Shown here: positions 52,360 through 62,605 of the stretch, in pieces
How the letters are laid out: every line of letters begins with the position of its first letter
How positions within the stretch are numbered: the first letter of the stretch is position 1
From: Crotophaga sulcirostris
Lineage: Eukaryota > Chordata > Aves > Cuculiformes > Crotophagidae
Assembly: GCA_013397455.1 (NCBI GenBank)
Contig: VYZB01000222.1
Coordinates: 1,097,169 to 1,161,168 of the forward strand
Length of the DNA: 64,000 nt
Direction of reading: 5' to 3'
Translations under genes and position numbers: made by a program
The notes under the pieces: generated by a model
Told to the model about the DNA's origin: nothing
The model's database searches: none
What the model saw: only the letters and a program-made list of their open reading frames with translations

Positions 52360-52388
52360 TAATACTGTGTAATACTGTGATACTGTGA
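52360..52388 (+). repeat. Orphan CR1-type tail repeat
   Basis: Three tandem units of the AATACTGTG/GATACTGTG kind, matching the tail of the young CR1 copies in the window. No CR1 body precedes it. Confidence 0.5.
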
Positions 52389-53429
52389 TTTCCCAATGAA
52401 AATTTATCATACTTTGCAATACAGTAATAACTCAGAGGACAGTCTGCAAAGAATTGCAACCAAAAGGCAGCTTAGGTACACCTGAAATCCAAGTGGCCAC
52501 ATTATCGATTCTTGCTGCACCACCACTGGTGAGGCACTCATCATTAAGAAATCAAAACTGAAAATTTCCGACTACTGAGGTGTCACTGGCATCTGTCAGT
52601 GAGGTTGCTGAGAATGGGCGCACTGCTGCTGCTGCTTTCTTTGCAATTACCTGGTAAGAACAGCCTGGAGAAACCGAGCTGCGCTGCCCTCTGTCCCTGT
52701 TCCTTTTCAGAGCAAGGGCATGCGCTTCCTCAACCTCTCATGCTCCTCTGCTCTCGCCAACAAGTGACAGTAGCAACACTGACTACAAACAGGTTGCAGA
52801 ACTCCTATAACAAGGATCTGAGTAAACACATTTCAAGTTAGATTCAGTATTCTCCCATGCCCCTAGGCTTTCAGGAGCTGCCATCTGTAGCTGCATCAGT
52901 ATAATGTGCCTTCCTGAGCCACTTTGTCTGCAGTTTCTGCACTCTATGAATAGAAGTTATATCTATATTCAAAGTTCACATAGTAAAAATAAACAGCTTC
53001 TTCCTGTGACAATTTTCAACTCATGAACAAAAGTAGCAAAGTAAACTGGAAGCTTTTCTGAAAGAGTTCCCTCTACTTTTTACTCTTTAATGAAAATTAG
53101 TTATCTGCAATGAAAAAAAAAAAAATAACACAAAAGCCCCATCTTTCTCTTATTGTTAACAATACAAGCTTAACTATAGTAACTTTGGGTTATTAATGAC
53201 AAACTTAGTTAAAATTAATAGTCATCCTATCCGTTTGGGTTTATGAGAAATCTTCAGACTTATTAACAGGGGAATGATTATAGAAGATACAAGCAGTTAT
53301 AGCCTGGGTATTTTAATAAACTGTATATATATGCTACAATGAAATCCATTGAAGAGTGAGAAGTTAGTCACACCAGGCAATCATCAACTCAGAAATGTCA
53401 TGATCATGGTCATCTGCTCTTGCAGCAGA

Positions 53430-53710
53430 TGGAAAACTTTCTCTATGAGGGTAGTCAAACACTGAAACAAGGTGCCAGAAAAACTGAGTTTCTTAGAGAT
53501 GCTTGAAACTTGTTCAATTAGGACCCACAGTAACCCCATCTAGCTTCAGAATTGTGAATGCTTTGCTCATGAATTTTGGTTTAGATGACAGGTTGGTGTT
53601 AGTGTTGGGCTATAGGCTGGACTCGATGATCTCAGAGGTCCTTTCCAACCTTGTGATACTGTGATCACATGACTTTCAGAGGACCCTTCCAGCCTAAGTT
53701 ACTCCATCAT
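53430..53710 (+). mobile_element. Old, decayed CR1 LINE 3' part, split by a younger CR1
   Basis: The left piece (53430-53576) matches the end of CR1 ORF2 with many changes: CTTTCTCTATGAGGGTAG, then CAAACACTGAAACAAGGTGCC, then AGAGATGCTTGAAAC. The right piece (53666-53710) carries the matching 3' UTR end: CATGACTTTCAGAGGACCC and TTCCAGCCTAA. Between them lies a 3' end of a different, younger CR1 subfamily. Because the two outer pieces continue each other, the older element is interrupted rather than duplicated. Confidence 0.75.
53577..53665 (+). mobile_element. Young CR1 3' end nested in an older CR1
   Basis: It begins at the ORF2 stop region (GGTTTAGATGACAGGTTGG) and runs through GGACTCGATGATCTCAGAGG to the tail GTGATACTGTGAT. 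It is the same subfamily as the copies at 10841 and 54466, and its UTR is close to theirs. Only about 89 bases are present, so it is an extremely 5'-truncated insertion. Confidence 0.85.
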
Positions 53711-54465
53711 CAGCTCCACTGAGAATTACTAATGTTACATGTAATAATCTCATCTTCAAGTTCGCACTCCTGAACTTCATCTTTATCTTGGGTATTTTAT
53801 AAGAAGTAATATGTGTGGTACATTGAAAGAGTAAAAGGACTTTTGATCAGAGTAGAAAAAGAATGGTCCTTCTCACCATACTACTACAGTTGTTCTAATA
53901 TTTTCGAATTGCCCTGATTCTTGAATCACCTAAAAAGCTAAAGTCATTCTTGAAATGTATTAGAGATTAAAGATATTAACCTTGATGGAATTAAGATTTG
54001 AATTGGCATGGAACCTCAAGTGAGGCTGAGTACGAAATGAGTCAATATTTTTTTCTTCTGGTTGTAAATAAAACATTTTTATAAGAAGAAATCTTTAAAT
54101 CTTGCATTATAAACATGTTCTTAAACAGATGATACACAGTAGGAGATACTGAGTAGATTAGAATGAGATAAGAATGCTATTAGCTTCAAAAAGGTGTAAA
54201 TACGTTCTCTATAGTTAGAATTTTAATTATTCATTTAATATTAATTTAATTATTAATTTTACATGATACTGTAAACTAAAAGAGTCTATGTTAAGGGTGA
54301 TATACAGGTACCAAGCAAAAACTAAGGAATCCCTAACCTAAAGCTATCATACTTTCACCACAGAAAGCACTCTCCACTCTTTCAAATGCTGGCTTAATCA
54401 AGGCACATTATCACATATCCACAGAGACCAGCGTTTTCATTTCAGACCAAGCCTAGTAACAAAAG

Positions 54466-54902
54466 TCACAGTATCACAGTATCGCAAGGTTGGAAAGGAC
54501 CTCTGAGATCATCGAGTCCAACCTATAACCCAACATTAACACCAACCCGTCATCTAAACCATAGCACTGAGTGCCTCATCCAATCTCCTCTTAAACACCT
54601 CCAAGGACAGTGACTCCACCACCTCCCTGGGCAGCACATTCCAATGGCCAATCACCCTTTCAGTGAAGAACTTTTTCCTAATATCAAGACTAATCTTTCC
54701 CTGACAAAGTTTGAGTCCATGTCCTCTAGTTCTGTCACTGGTCACCTGAGAGAAGAGACCAACCCGTGCCTGACTACAACCTCCTTTTAGGTAGTTGTAG
54801 AGAGCAATAAGGTCTCCCCTGAGCCTTCTCTTTTTCAGGCTAAACAGCCCCAGCTCCCTCAGCTGCTCCTCGTAGGGCTTGTGCTCCAGCCCCTTCATCA
54901 TC
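54466..54902 (-). mobile_element. CR1 LINE, 3' part, young subfamily (inversion piece B)
   Basis: On the minus strand this runs from GATGATGAAGGGGCTGGAGC through the ORF2 C-terminus, then the 3' UTR (GACTCGATGATCTCAGAGGT in sense) and the TGATACTG-type tail at 54466-54486. The element keeps its natural 3' end but stops abruptly at its 5' side at 54902. There the next seven bases are CAGAATA on the plus strand. The missing upstream part is found in opposite orientation at 56205-56663. Confidence 0.95.
54554..54902 (-). pseudogene. CR1 ORF2 C-terminal fragment
   Basis: This is the C-terminal end of the CR1 ORF2 polyprotein (endonuclease plus reverse transcriptase). The open frame reaches back to 54937, but the residues 5' of 54902 are flanking sequence. 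Readable landmarks in order are [20 protein letters not shown], then [16 protein letters not shown], then [16 protein letters not shown] before the TAG stop. No stop or frameshift interrupts it, which fits a fairly recent insertion. The endonuclease domain and the reverse transcriptase catalytic motif lie far upstream and are absent, so the fragment cannot be an active enzyme. Confidence 0.9.
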
Positions 54903-56204
54903 AGAATACGTTGCTTAACAGCATCTCTTATTAGCAATTTTTTAGAATGTCATCATGCTAATTATCAAATGATTCCGTAAGACATATAACACAGACTAGT
55001 CAACATTTCTTTTAGTGTTGCTTTCAATTCAATTGCTAAAATTCATCAATGTACTTGATTTTCATAGCTGTTTACAAGGCATATGGTATCCAACATGGCA
55101 AGAATTCACGTCCTTTTGCTTCACTCTATCTAAAAAGACACTCTTCCACCATAGTGCCAACTCATGTTCTCTCTCTCTAATAAATAACATTCATCCCTGA
55201 AAGTCTGGAACTTGCAAATTGTATATTGGGTCACTTCACATGTAATCTAACAATGCTAAGACTGTGTCTGTCTTTCCATGTAATTGCAACATAAAAAAAA
55301 AAAAGTTACAGTTTTAAAGGAGTTTATAAGAACAAGTACAACAAGATCAATATTTTACATTTGTGGTTATTAAATTTCTACTAAAGACCCTATTTATCAA
55401 AAGCATTTACACATGTATTCTTCATATTTTTAGTCTTTCAAGACAGGCATGTCATTATACAAGAAAGTCAGAAAAACAAAGAAAAATATCCGTGTAAATT
55501 GTTACGGGTGGCAGTTTAATTCTGGTATTGATTAGGCACCTCAAATTTATATTGGAACTCTACAGAAAAGTCTCCTAACCCTAGAAATCAATGCAAGATG
55601 AATCTGCTTGGACTTTTCTTTGCAGACTGGGGAAACTGCACTATTTGGTATAATGACAGGGTCTCAGCTCTACCACAGGGAGGTAGCACAGCTGTGTGCA
55701 TTACAAAGCAGCAAGCCAGCCAGCACTGAGTGCACCCTGGTGTGTCTTCACAGTCTGCTTGGAGCATCTCCTGCTTCTTACACATCCCCATGTGGCATAA
55801 CTCTGGCTGCTGTGGAGTAAGGTGCTGGGTTTGGGTCCTTTTAGGTCAGCAGCATGGAACAACAAGGAAAGGGGAGTGTCCTGCAATTACGCCACTCAAA
55901 CTTATTCACCTTACTGAGATTTCCGACTTCAAAAAATGGTGTCTTAATCAGTGGAAAAGCAGAGGGAGTCCAGAGTGCTTAGGTTAGGCTTCCTCTGTGA
56001 CTTGCCCTTTAGAGGAACCATTCTCTCTTTCTATTCAGTTATTATGGAGTCTCTTAAACCTGGTGCTTACGGTTAGGTGACATGGATATTTCCCTGCACA
56101 TACTTTTGTTATTGAATTAAAGATGTTTTCTTAAAGACTCTGAAGACTTTACCAGTAAATAACAATTTATAGGAAAGAAGAAAGAGAAGTTTCTTTTCTG
56201 TTAG
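54903..56204. other. Spacer between two opposite CR1 pieces (probable inverted segment)
   Basis: About 1.3 kb of ordinary AT-rich DNA with a GC-richer patch at 55650-55860. No repeat family or protein is recognised. Under the inversion reading, this DNA once lay in the opposite orientation to the right of an intact CR1. Confidence 0.5.
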
Positions 56205-56663
56205 AGGGAAGGATGGTCCTACAGAGGAACCTTGAGAGACTGGAGAAATGGGTTGATTCCAATAGGATGAGGTTTAATAAGTCCAAATACCAGGTGCTAC
56301 ATTTTGGACACAACAACCCCATGCAAAGCTATAGACTGGGGACAGATTGGCTGGAAGGTACTCAGGCAGAAAGGGACCTGGGAGTATTGGTAGATAAGAA
56401 ACTCAACATGAGCCAGCAGTGTGCCCAAGTGACCAAGAAGGCCAATGGTATCCTGGCCTGCATCAGAAATAGTGTGGTCAGCAGGACCAGAGAAGTTATC
56501 ATCCCCTTATACTCGGCACTGGTCAGGTCTCACCTTGAGTACTGTGTGCAGTTCTGGGCCTCTCAGTTTGAGAAAGATGTCAGGATACTGGAGTGTGTCC
56601 AGAGGAGGGCAACAAAGATGGTGAAGGGGCTGGAGCACAAGCCCTACGAGGAGCAGCTGAGGG
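56205..56663 (+). mobile_element. CR1 LINE, internal part, young subfamily (inversion piece A)
   Basis: This is the reverse-transcriptase C-terminal region of CR1 ORF2 in the plus orientation. It begins within the block GGTCCTACAGAGGAACC, a plausible ordinary 5' truncation. It ends abruptly at 56663 inside ORF2, without 3' UTR or tail. LINEs made by target-primed reverse transcription keep their 3' end, so the loss of this one needs a separate explanation. The last 47 bases (56617-56663) match the 5' end of the minus-strand copy at 54856-54902 with one mismatch. Confidence 0.95.
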
Positions 56664-56674
56664 TATTCTGGTAA
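56213..56674 (+). pseudogene. CR1 ORF2 fragment, post-catalytic reverse transcriptase region
   Basis: This is part of the CR1 reverse transcriptase polyprotein, downstream of the catalytic motif. An uninterrupted frame of 153 codons reads in order [17 protein letters not shown], then [18 protein letters not shown], then [18 protein letters not shown] and [14 protein letters not shown]. The final residues VFW and the stop at 56674 come from flanking DNA, not CR1. The first codon is not a natural start, because the protein's N-terminal half is missing. With no catalytic motif the piece is non-functional. Confidence 0.92.
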
Positions 56675-56680
56675 TAGGAT

Positions 56681-56705
56681 TAGAATAATAATAATAATAA
56701 AAAAG
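56681..56705 (+). repeat. (AAT)n microsatellite
   Basis: Five to six AAT units ending in an A run, about 15 bases to the right of the CR1 breakpoint at 56663. Confidence 0.85.
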
Positions 56706-59700
56706 ATTCAATAGTATTAGGATTCAATAGTGACAAAATGAACAAGAGGAAAAAACCCTCCATGAAATCCTTCACTCAGACCAAACAATGTTCAGAAGAT
56801 CCCTTCATGCCGGAACAGTTATCCCCCTACCTATTTATAGCGAAAAGTGTGAGACTGAATCAAGAGTGACTTACAGTCTTTTCTTTATTCTTCCTGAGAG
56901 GACAGGGGTGAGTAGGGTATAAAACAGGGTCAGAATAATATGAAATAAATCTCCACACAGTTTTTACTTAGCTTCCTGACAATGTCTTGCTCTTATCAGA
57001 GGAAATGAGGGCAATATCAAAGCATGAAAACACAAGTCATCTGTTCAAATATGACCTTTTCTGTGCATTATTGCAGTGGTTTGGATATATTGTAGAAATC
57101 TACTTACAGGACAGGGTTCATGATATTCTTGAAACTTTTTATAAGTTGTGTAAAAATAATAAATATAAGTGTAAGTGGTAATGATTTCCATATTTTCTAA
57201 ATCAATTTTGACCTGACCAGTGTTTTACAGTCTAAACACAACCATAGATAGCATGCATTTGGTTAGTTAGCCTGCTACCACAAAATCATCAAAAGGAACA
57301 AACACTAGTTCAGCTCTGATACTAATCTGCTGTTGCTGTACTGAAATTCTTAGGCAGCTCTTTATGCATTATCCCTCTTTGCTCCCAACCCCCCCCACCT
57401 CCTTCCCAAAAAATGAATGTTGAGAAGAAACTGGGGAAAATTCAGGTAACAAGTGTATATTCTAATTCTATAGATGTTCTGTCTTCCATAACAAATTTTT
57501 TCCTACAAGACGAATGCAATCAGCTACTAGTTTTAAAGAAGTATTATATTATCTAGAAATAATATAATAAAACTACACATTAAACACCATAAGTAAGCAG
57601 CACACTACAAGGACAGACTACCAAGAACAATGTATAGATTTCCTGGGGAACAGGCAAATGACTGACCACCATCACCAATTTGGGAGAGGAAAGGACAGAG
57701 GCCAGTATAGTCTTCTACTAGAAAAACAATTGCATCAGTACATCCAAGGCGTGCTCATAAGCAGGAAAAAAAACTCAAGAAGAATGCTCTATTTTTCTGC
57801 TAATTTAAAAATATTCTGCTTAAGAAAAGGAGAAGTGCTTTATTTCATTTAAGTTTCTCAATTTTACTTAACATGCATTTNNNNNNNNNNNNNNNAATTT
57901 AATTCCTATATTAAGGAAATTTAAAAAAAATGTTACCTGTTTCTGTGTTAAAAATAAAACTTCGGAACTTCTCAACATTATCATTTTGGGCAAAGTAGGA
58001 ATGTTTATCTCATGCAAGTTGCTTATTCTAATGCGATTTTTATTCTTAATTAAGAGAATAAAACGTTTTCAAAACAGTTTAAAAGCAAGGAGAGGAGGGA
58101 AGTGTATTTTTCCAGTACAACGAAAACTAACGGGATTTTTCTGAGATTAACCTTCATAGTTGTTTTGCTCTAGTAAAAATATTTGCATCACTGGAAAGCT
58201 TTAAGCACTATCCACATAATGACTGGAAATCATGTGAACTTACTATTATGAAATAGTATGGAGTCAAAATACTGACAAGGGCAATGCTCGTTTACCAATG
58301 GCTCTGCAACTTGTACACAGTGGCACTCGTGCAGCCTCCTGTTAGATTAGAATGAAGAGGGAACAAGTAGCATCTCCTTGCAAAGGTCTACGTAGGTAGA
58401 CCCTTGGACTAGATAGAAGTAACTAGTCCTAGGATTAAGAAGTGTTAAATATTATCATGCCTCTATTTTGTTGGCATAGTTCCCTTTATTGCACAGCTAG
58501 CATAGAGGTTAAAAATCAATACATGCATGAATAAACCTTAAGACTTTTTCCAAGTAGCACATAATGTAATAGGAAAAAAACCAAAAATTGTCCTAGAAAT
58601 ACAGAGCACTTTATATGGATTTTTAATTTAAACATTTGTTCTATCAAAAAAGTAAGCCAACAAAGCCCAGGATTATCACACAGCTCTCCTTTTCTTTCAG
58701 CTGCTTTGAAAGGGTTTGTCAGTTTGATATTGTATACTCACTCCTCTTTAGACTCCTACTTGTATTATTTAATTCTTCTGCCAGCCTGTAGATAACAAAT
58801 CTGTTGTCAACCTGTCTCTATATGTCCATCAGATATGCACAGGGAATAAAATGGTTAGAACAGGAGACAAAGGGCTATTCCTTTACTCCTGTCTGAGGAA
58901 AAAATCAGATGCACTAGAAGCTGAAGCCAGCTATAGCTCTTGCAGTGGCAGGAGGTTGAAGAATGGTATCTATTTACCAATATTATGCGTACCATACAGA
59001 GATAGACATTGTATGTAAGATCTCTTTCACTGTATGGTTTTTAAAATAAGATGTTGCACTTTGAAAAACACAATTTGTAGATACTGATATCTTAATCATC
59101 TACAAGGAGGAAAATAAAATATATGTATAGAAAAAGAAGTCTATGAAACTAAAAATATCACCCCATTTGAATATTTTGCATTTGGTTCAAGAGCATCCTC
59201 TTCAATGACTGCCTTGCAATGCATACAAGATGGAGACATCTGAAATCTCTTCTTTACCAACAAGAGCAGATTACCACACTTAGTCACCGGAGGTTCAATG
59301 GATTTCACTAAAACTGCAATGTATTCATTAAATATCACTAGAACTTTACAGGTGGAAGCTTCTCTCACTTCACCTGCAGCACTTAGCTGGCAAGATTAAA
59401 TCAAAAGCTCACATTCAGCTTTTTGCTCTTCTATTACCTTATTTCCCAGATTAATTAGCATTTGTAATGCACTTCTGATACTTGCATGAACACAACATAT
59501 TGTAATAACACTGACCATGATTAACATTTCTTCATGTGTACTTGCTAAGAACGGAATTATTAATGATATACTTTTATGAAAAATACTATTTCACGTATCA
59601 ACAGCTCTAAATGATTCCCACATGCAGTGGTTTATTTATTATTTATGACACTAAGAAGATTATTTAGTATCTGCACTTAGTCAACTCATTTTTATAAGAT

Positions 59701-62034
59701 ACAAGGTGCAAAAAAGACATGCTGAATTTGTTAATTACACTGTTAACTAATTTGTTATCTACAATACCAAAGATATTAGTTAACAGACATAAATATTCAA
59801 AGCTGGATTTAATCCAAGGAAAACACTACATATTCACACACACTCCCATGGAAAAATATCTATAAAACAACTGAGAGGTGTAAGTGGCATAAATTAAAGG
59901 CCACTCACAAAGGCACTAACATGTTACATACCCAGAAAAATAAACCCACCATAGGACTAGTAATTTTCAGACTCTGAAGGTTCACAATTTCAAGCAATTT
60001 TTACTTGCTTAAAACCATATGATCTAGAATACATCTTCACCTCTCAAGGGAACAAACAAGGATCTATTTCTATTTCAATAAATAGGGGAAATTTTATTAT
60101 CCTCAGAATAACTATAGTCAGCAATATTTAGGAAACCATCTTTAGGGCTGGAGGGAATAACAAGGGCCTTTCATGAAAGGGGAAAAAAAAAAGAATTAAT
60201 TGAGTAGCTATCATCACAATAAGTACCAAATTCCATAATTTCATTATAGATCCTTTCCTGAACGAGCATAGAGTTCCAATTTCAGCAGAAAAAATGTAAC
60301 AGTATGTTATAAAAGAGACACATTATAGAGAAGCAATGTGAGGAAAGAAATAAAAACCACTAGAGTGCAAGAACCATCAACCTTAAAACAGTAGTGGGAA
60401 CATCAGCAAAGCACAATGTAGTCAGAGAGGTTGTAGCCCACAGTCATATGGAGACTGACAGAAGCAGCTTTCAAAGATAACAGCATGGAAGTATTTCAGA
60501 AGGGAAGAGAATGTGTGCAACTCTCCTGTCTGAAGAGTTCATGCAGCTTTACCAGGAGCTTTAGAAACACTACCTTAAGCAGTGATAACACCATCTCAGA
60601 CCATGCACTGAGCCAAGAGAGGAGGAGCAACAGCTGCCATGCAAAATCTGACTGACACCTTAGCAAAACAATTTCTTGTCTGTGCTAAGAAAGCATTGGC
60701 AGAAGGCGCTAAACACCACTGGAGCTGAGCCCAGAAAGGAGATGCTGAAAGCAGCCTATGCCTGAGGTATCAGACTTAACAGCTGACATAGGATAAAAAG
60801 TCAGCAGCAATTCCCAGAAGCAGGAAAACCATTTGCAAGGCATGGGACCCAGTTGTCCCACTGTGCCACAAAAACAAACCAAAGACTAAAGGGCCTGAGA
60901 ACAAGGAATCACAGACAACCTGAGACTGGTAAGAACACACCAAAGTAAAAATACCTTCAATATTACCTAAAGCTCTCTCTTAATTTAGGTGTTTGGACAC
61001 TAGATAGTCAGGCATGACTCAGGACTGAGTCCTTCACAGAGGAAGTCCTTGAGAAGAGACAAAAAACATTAAAGGCTTATCCTCCACAGAAAACAACAAA
61101 CCGATCATGGATAATTTTCTTTGCTGAAACTGTCATAACCTATCATGTCATATAGATGATCTGATACATTTGTATAAAAAGATGTAAATAGTTTAGCCCC
61201 TTTGTTAAAAGCATTTCAAAGACAAGTTTGGAGTTCGTTTTCTCCCCCTCCCCCACTTCTCTTGCTGGATTATGGTAGTCTCAGCCCTACTGATACCAAA
61301 TTCCAGAGTTGTCTGTTGTGCAGAATGCTGGATTGAAAACAAACATTAGACTTTATTGCTCTCACATTAAGTCTTGCCAGATGTGTTGAGCAGTAATATC
61401 ACAGACAGCAAAATGGAGCAGGAGTGACTATGCATCAAGTTCGTATCAGTCATTCTCTGCCTAACCTTCAGTCTAGTTGAGGTGGGCTGAAATCTGTGCT
61501 CAGCTACACTGGGCATTTCCACCACTGGGGGGTTTATGGATGCCCAGAAATTATTTCACTATGCAATAGTGGGGAAACCTGTGTTGCTCAGATTTATGCA
61601 GCTATCTGGATTCTTAAATGCCATTTTGGCCTTACTTCACTATCTTGTAAGAAGCAATAAAAATTTTCTTAAAAGTTTCTTCCATTCCTTTAGTCCATTG
61701 TTCCAAACTGATTTTCAGTGTATTAAATATGAAAAATAGTTGCTTTGCATCACTGAAAATAGGACACAATTTAGACAGGAAATTTTATGGGCCTTATGAA
61801 AGGCAGGCTATTAATCAATATAATGATGACATTTATTCAAACAAATGACCATAATACAAGGCAAAGGTATTAGGCACCCTAACAAGTAAGATGAAGGACA
61901 TCACCGAATAACCAAAGATATGCTTTGTTCTTCAAAAATGATTGCAGGATCAAACTGTTCTCAGAGGAAAAGACAAATGGACAGATCTTCCAAATTCTGA
62001 CGCTATGAACAGCTTTTACCTAGTGTCTGAAGGA
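56706..62034. other. AT-rich region without recognised gene
   Basis: About 5.3 kb. No recognised interspersed repeat or protein-like frame. It includes a C8 run near 57390, a 15-base N gap at 57881-57895 and a pyrimidine tract near 61242. Confidence 0.55.
57881..57895. other. Assembly gap (15 N)
   Basis: Fifteen consecutive Ns between AT-rich flanks. Confidence 0.99.
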
Positions 62035-62170
62035 TGAGAGTGGTAGGTTGATCCCAGCTAGCACCTCAGACCCCAACCAGTCTCTCCTTAACTCTTCTCC
62101 AGTGGTATGGGGGAGAAAAAAGGAAAGGCAAAAGCAAGAAAAAGAAATACGCAAATTTAGATAAAGGAAG

Positions 62171-62176
62171 TTTAAT
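62171..62176 (-). promoter_or_regulatory. Polyadenylation signal ATTAAA of the LTR
   Basis: ATTAAA on the minus strand, followed by CTTCCTTTATCT as in other copies of this family. It marks the R/U5 part of the LTR. Confidence 0.65.
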
Positions 62177-62366
62177 AATTAGGAAAAAAAAAAACAAACC
62201 ATGCAACAACAAAACCTCCAAGTGTATCAGAGACAACTGAAAAAAATCCAAATCAAGAAAACCCCTAAGTGGTGTAAGGGGCAATCGCTGACCACCCCCC
62301 ACCAGCAGACTGATGCCCAGGTACTCTCTGAACCATGGCTACCTTGGAAATACTCCCCTTTCCCCA

Positions 62367-62375
62367 GTTTTATTG
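62367..62375 (-). promoter_or_regulatory. Degraded TATA box of the LTR
   Basis: The minus strand reads CAATAAAAC at the place where this LTR family has GCATATAAAGC. The core is altered, so promoter activity is probably weakened or lost. Confidence 0.45.
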
Positions 62376-62605
62376 CTGACCATGACACTATACGGCATGG
62401 AATATCTCTTCAGTCAATTCAGGTCAGCTATTTGTTGAGGGGCGGAGGGAGAAATGGAGAAGGCTTTGATGCCATGCATGCACTGCTCTGCAGTAGCCAA
62501 CACACTGGTGTGTTAATAACACTGCTTTTGATCACAAATCTAAGACACAGCACCACACAGGCTGCTATTAAAAACATTAACTCCACCCCAACCAGACCCA
62601 GTACA

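Larger units (their letters stand above)
41906..53429. other. AT-rich region without recognised gene
   Basis: About 11.5 kb. No recognised interspersed element and no identifiable protein. It holds AT-rich stretches (43080-43300), a C15 run at 45475-45490, a TTTG repeat near 45618, an AACC tract near 49441-49471 and a 17-base tandem duplication at 50284-50317. An orphan CR1-like tail lies at 52360-52388. Confidence 0.55.
62035..62605 (-). mobile_element. Solo LTR of an avian endogenous retrovirus (ERVL-like family)
   Basis: Read on the minus strand it starts TGTACTGGGTCTGG and ends CTCTCA, so it has the TG...CA ends of an LTR and is 571 bases long. The internal order matches an LTR family I recognise as abundant in bird genomes. 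GGAGTTAATGTTTTTAATAG lies near the start, then ACAGCAGTGTTATTAACAC-like sequence, then AGAGATATTCCATGCCG just before a degraded TATA region. Last comes ATTAAACTTCCTTTATCT with the polyadenylation signal. No retroviral internal region borders it on either side, so it is a solo LTR left by recombination. The flanking five bases are AAGGA and AGGGG, at best a decayed target duplication. Class assignment is from memory, not from a search. Confidence 0.82.

Noticed and set aside
54466..56663. Twin-priming explanation for the opposite CR1 pieces
   Set aside because: Orientation fits, but twin-primed pieces should abut. Here 1.3 kb of unrelated DNA lies between them and both outer junctions share a 7-base inverted match, which fits inversion better. 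Not fully excluded.
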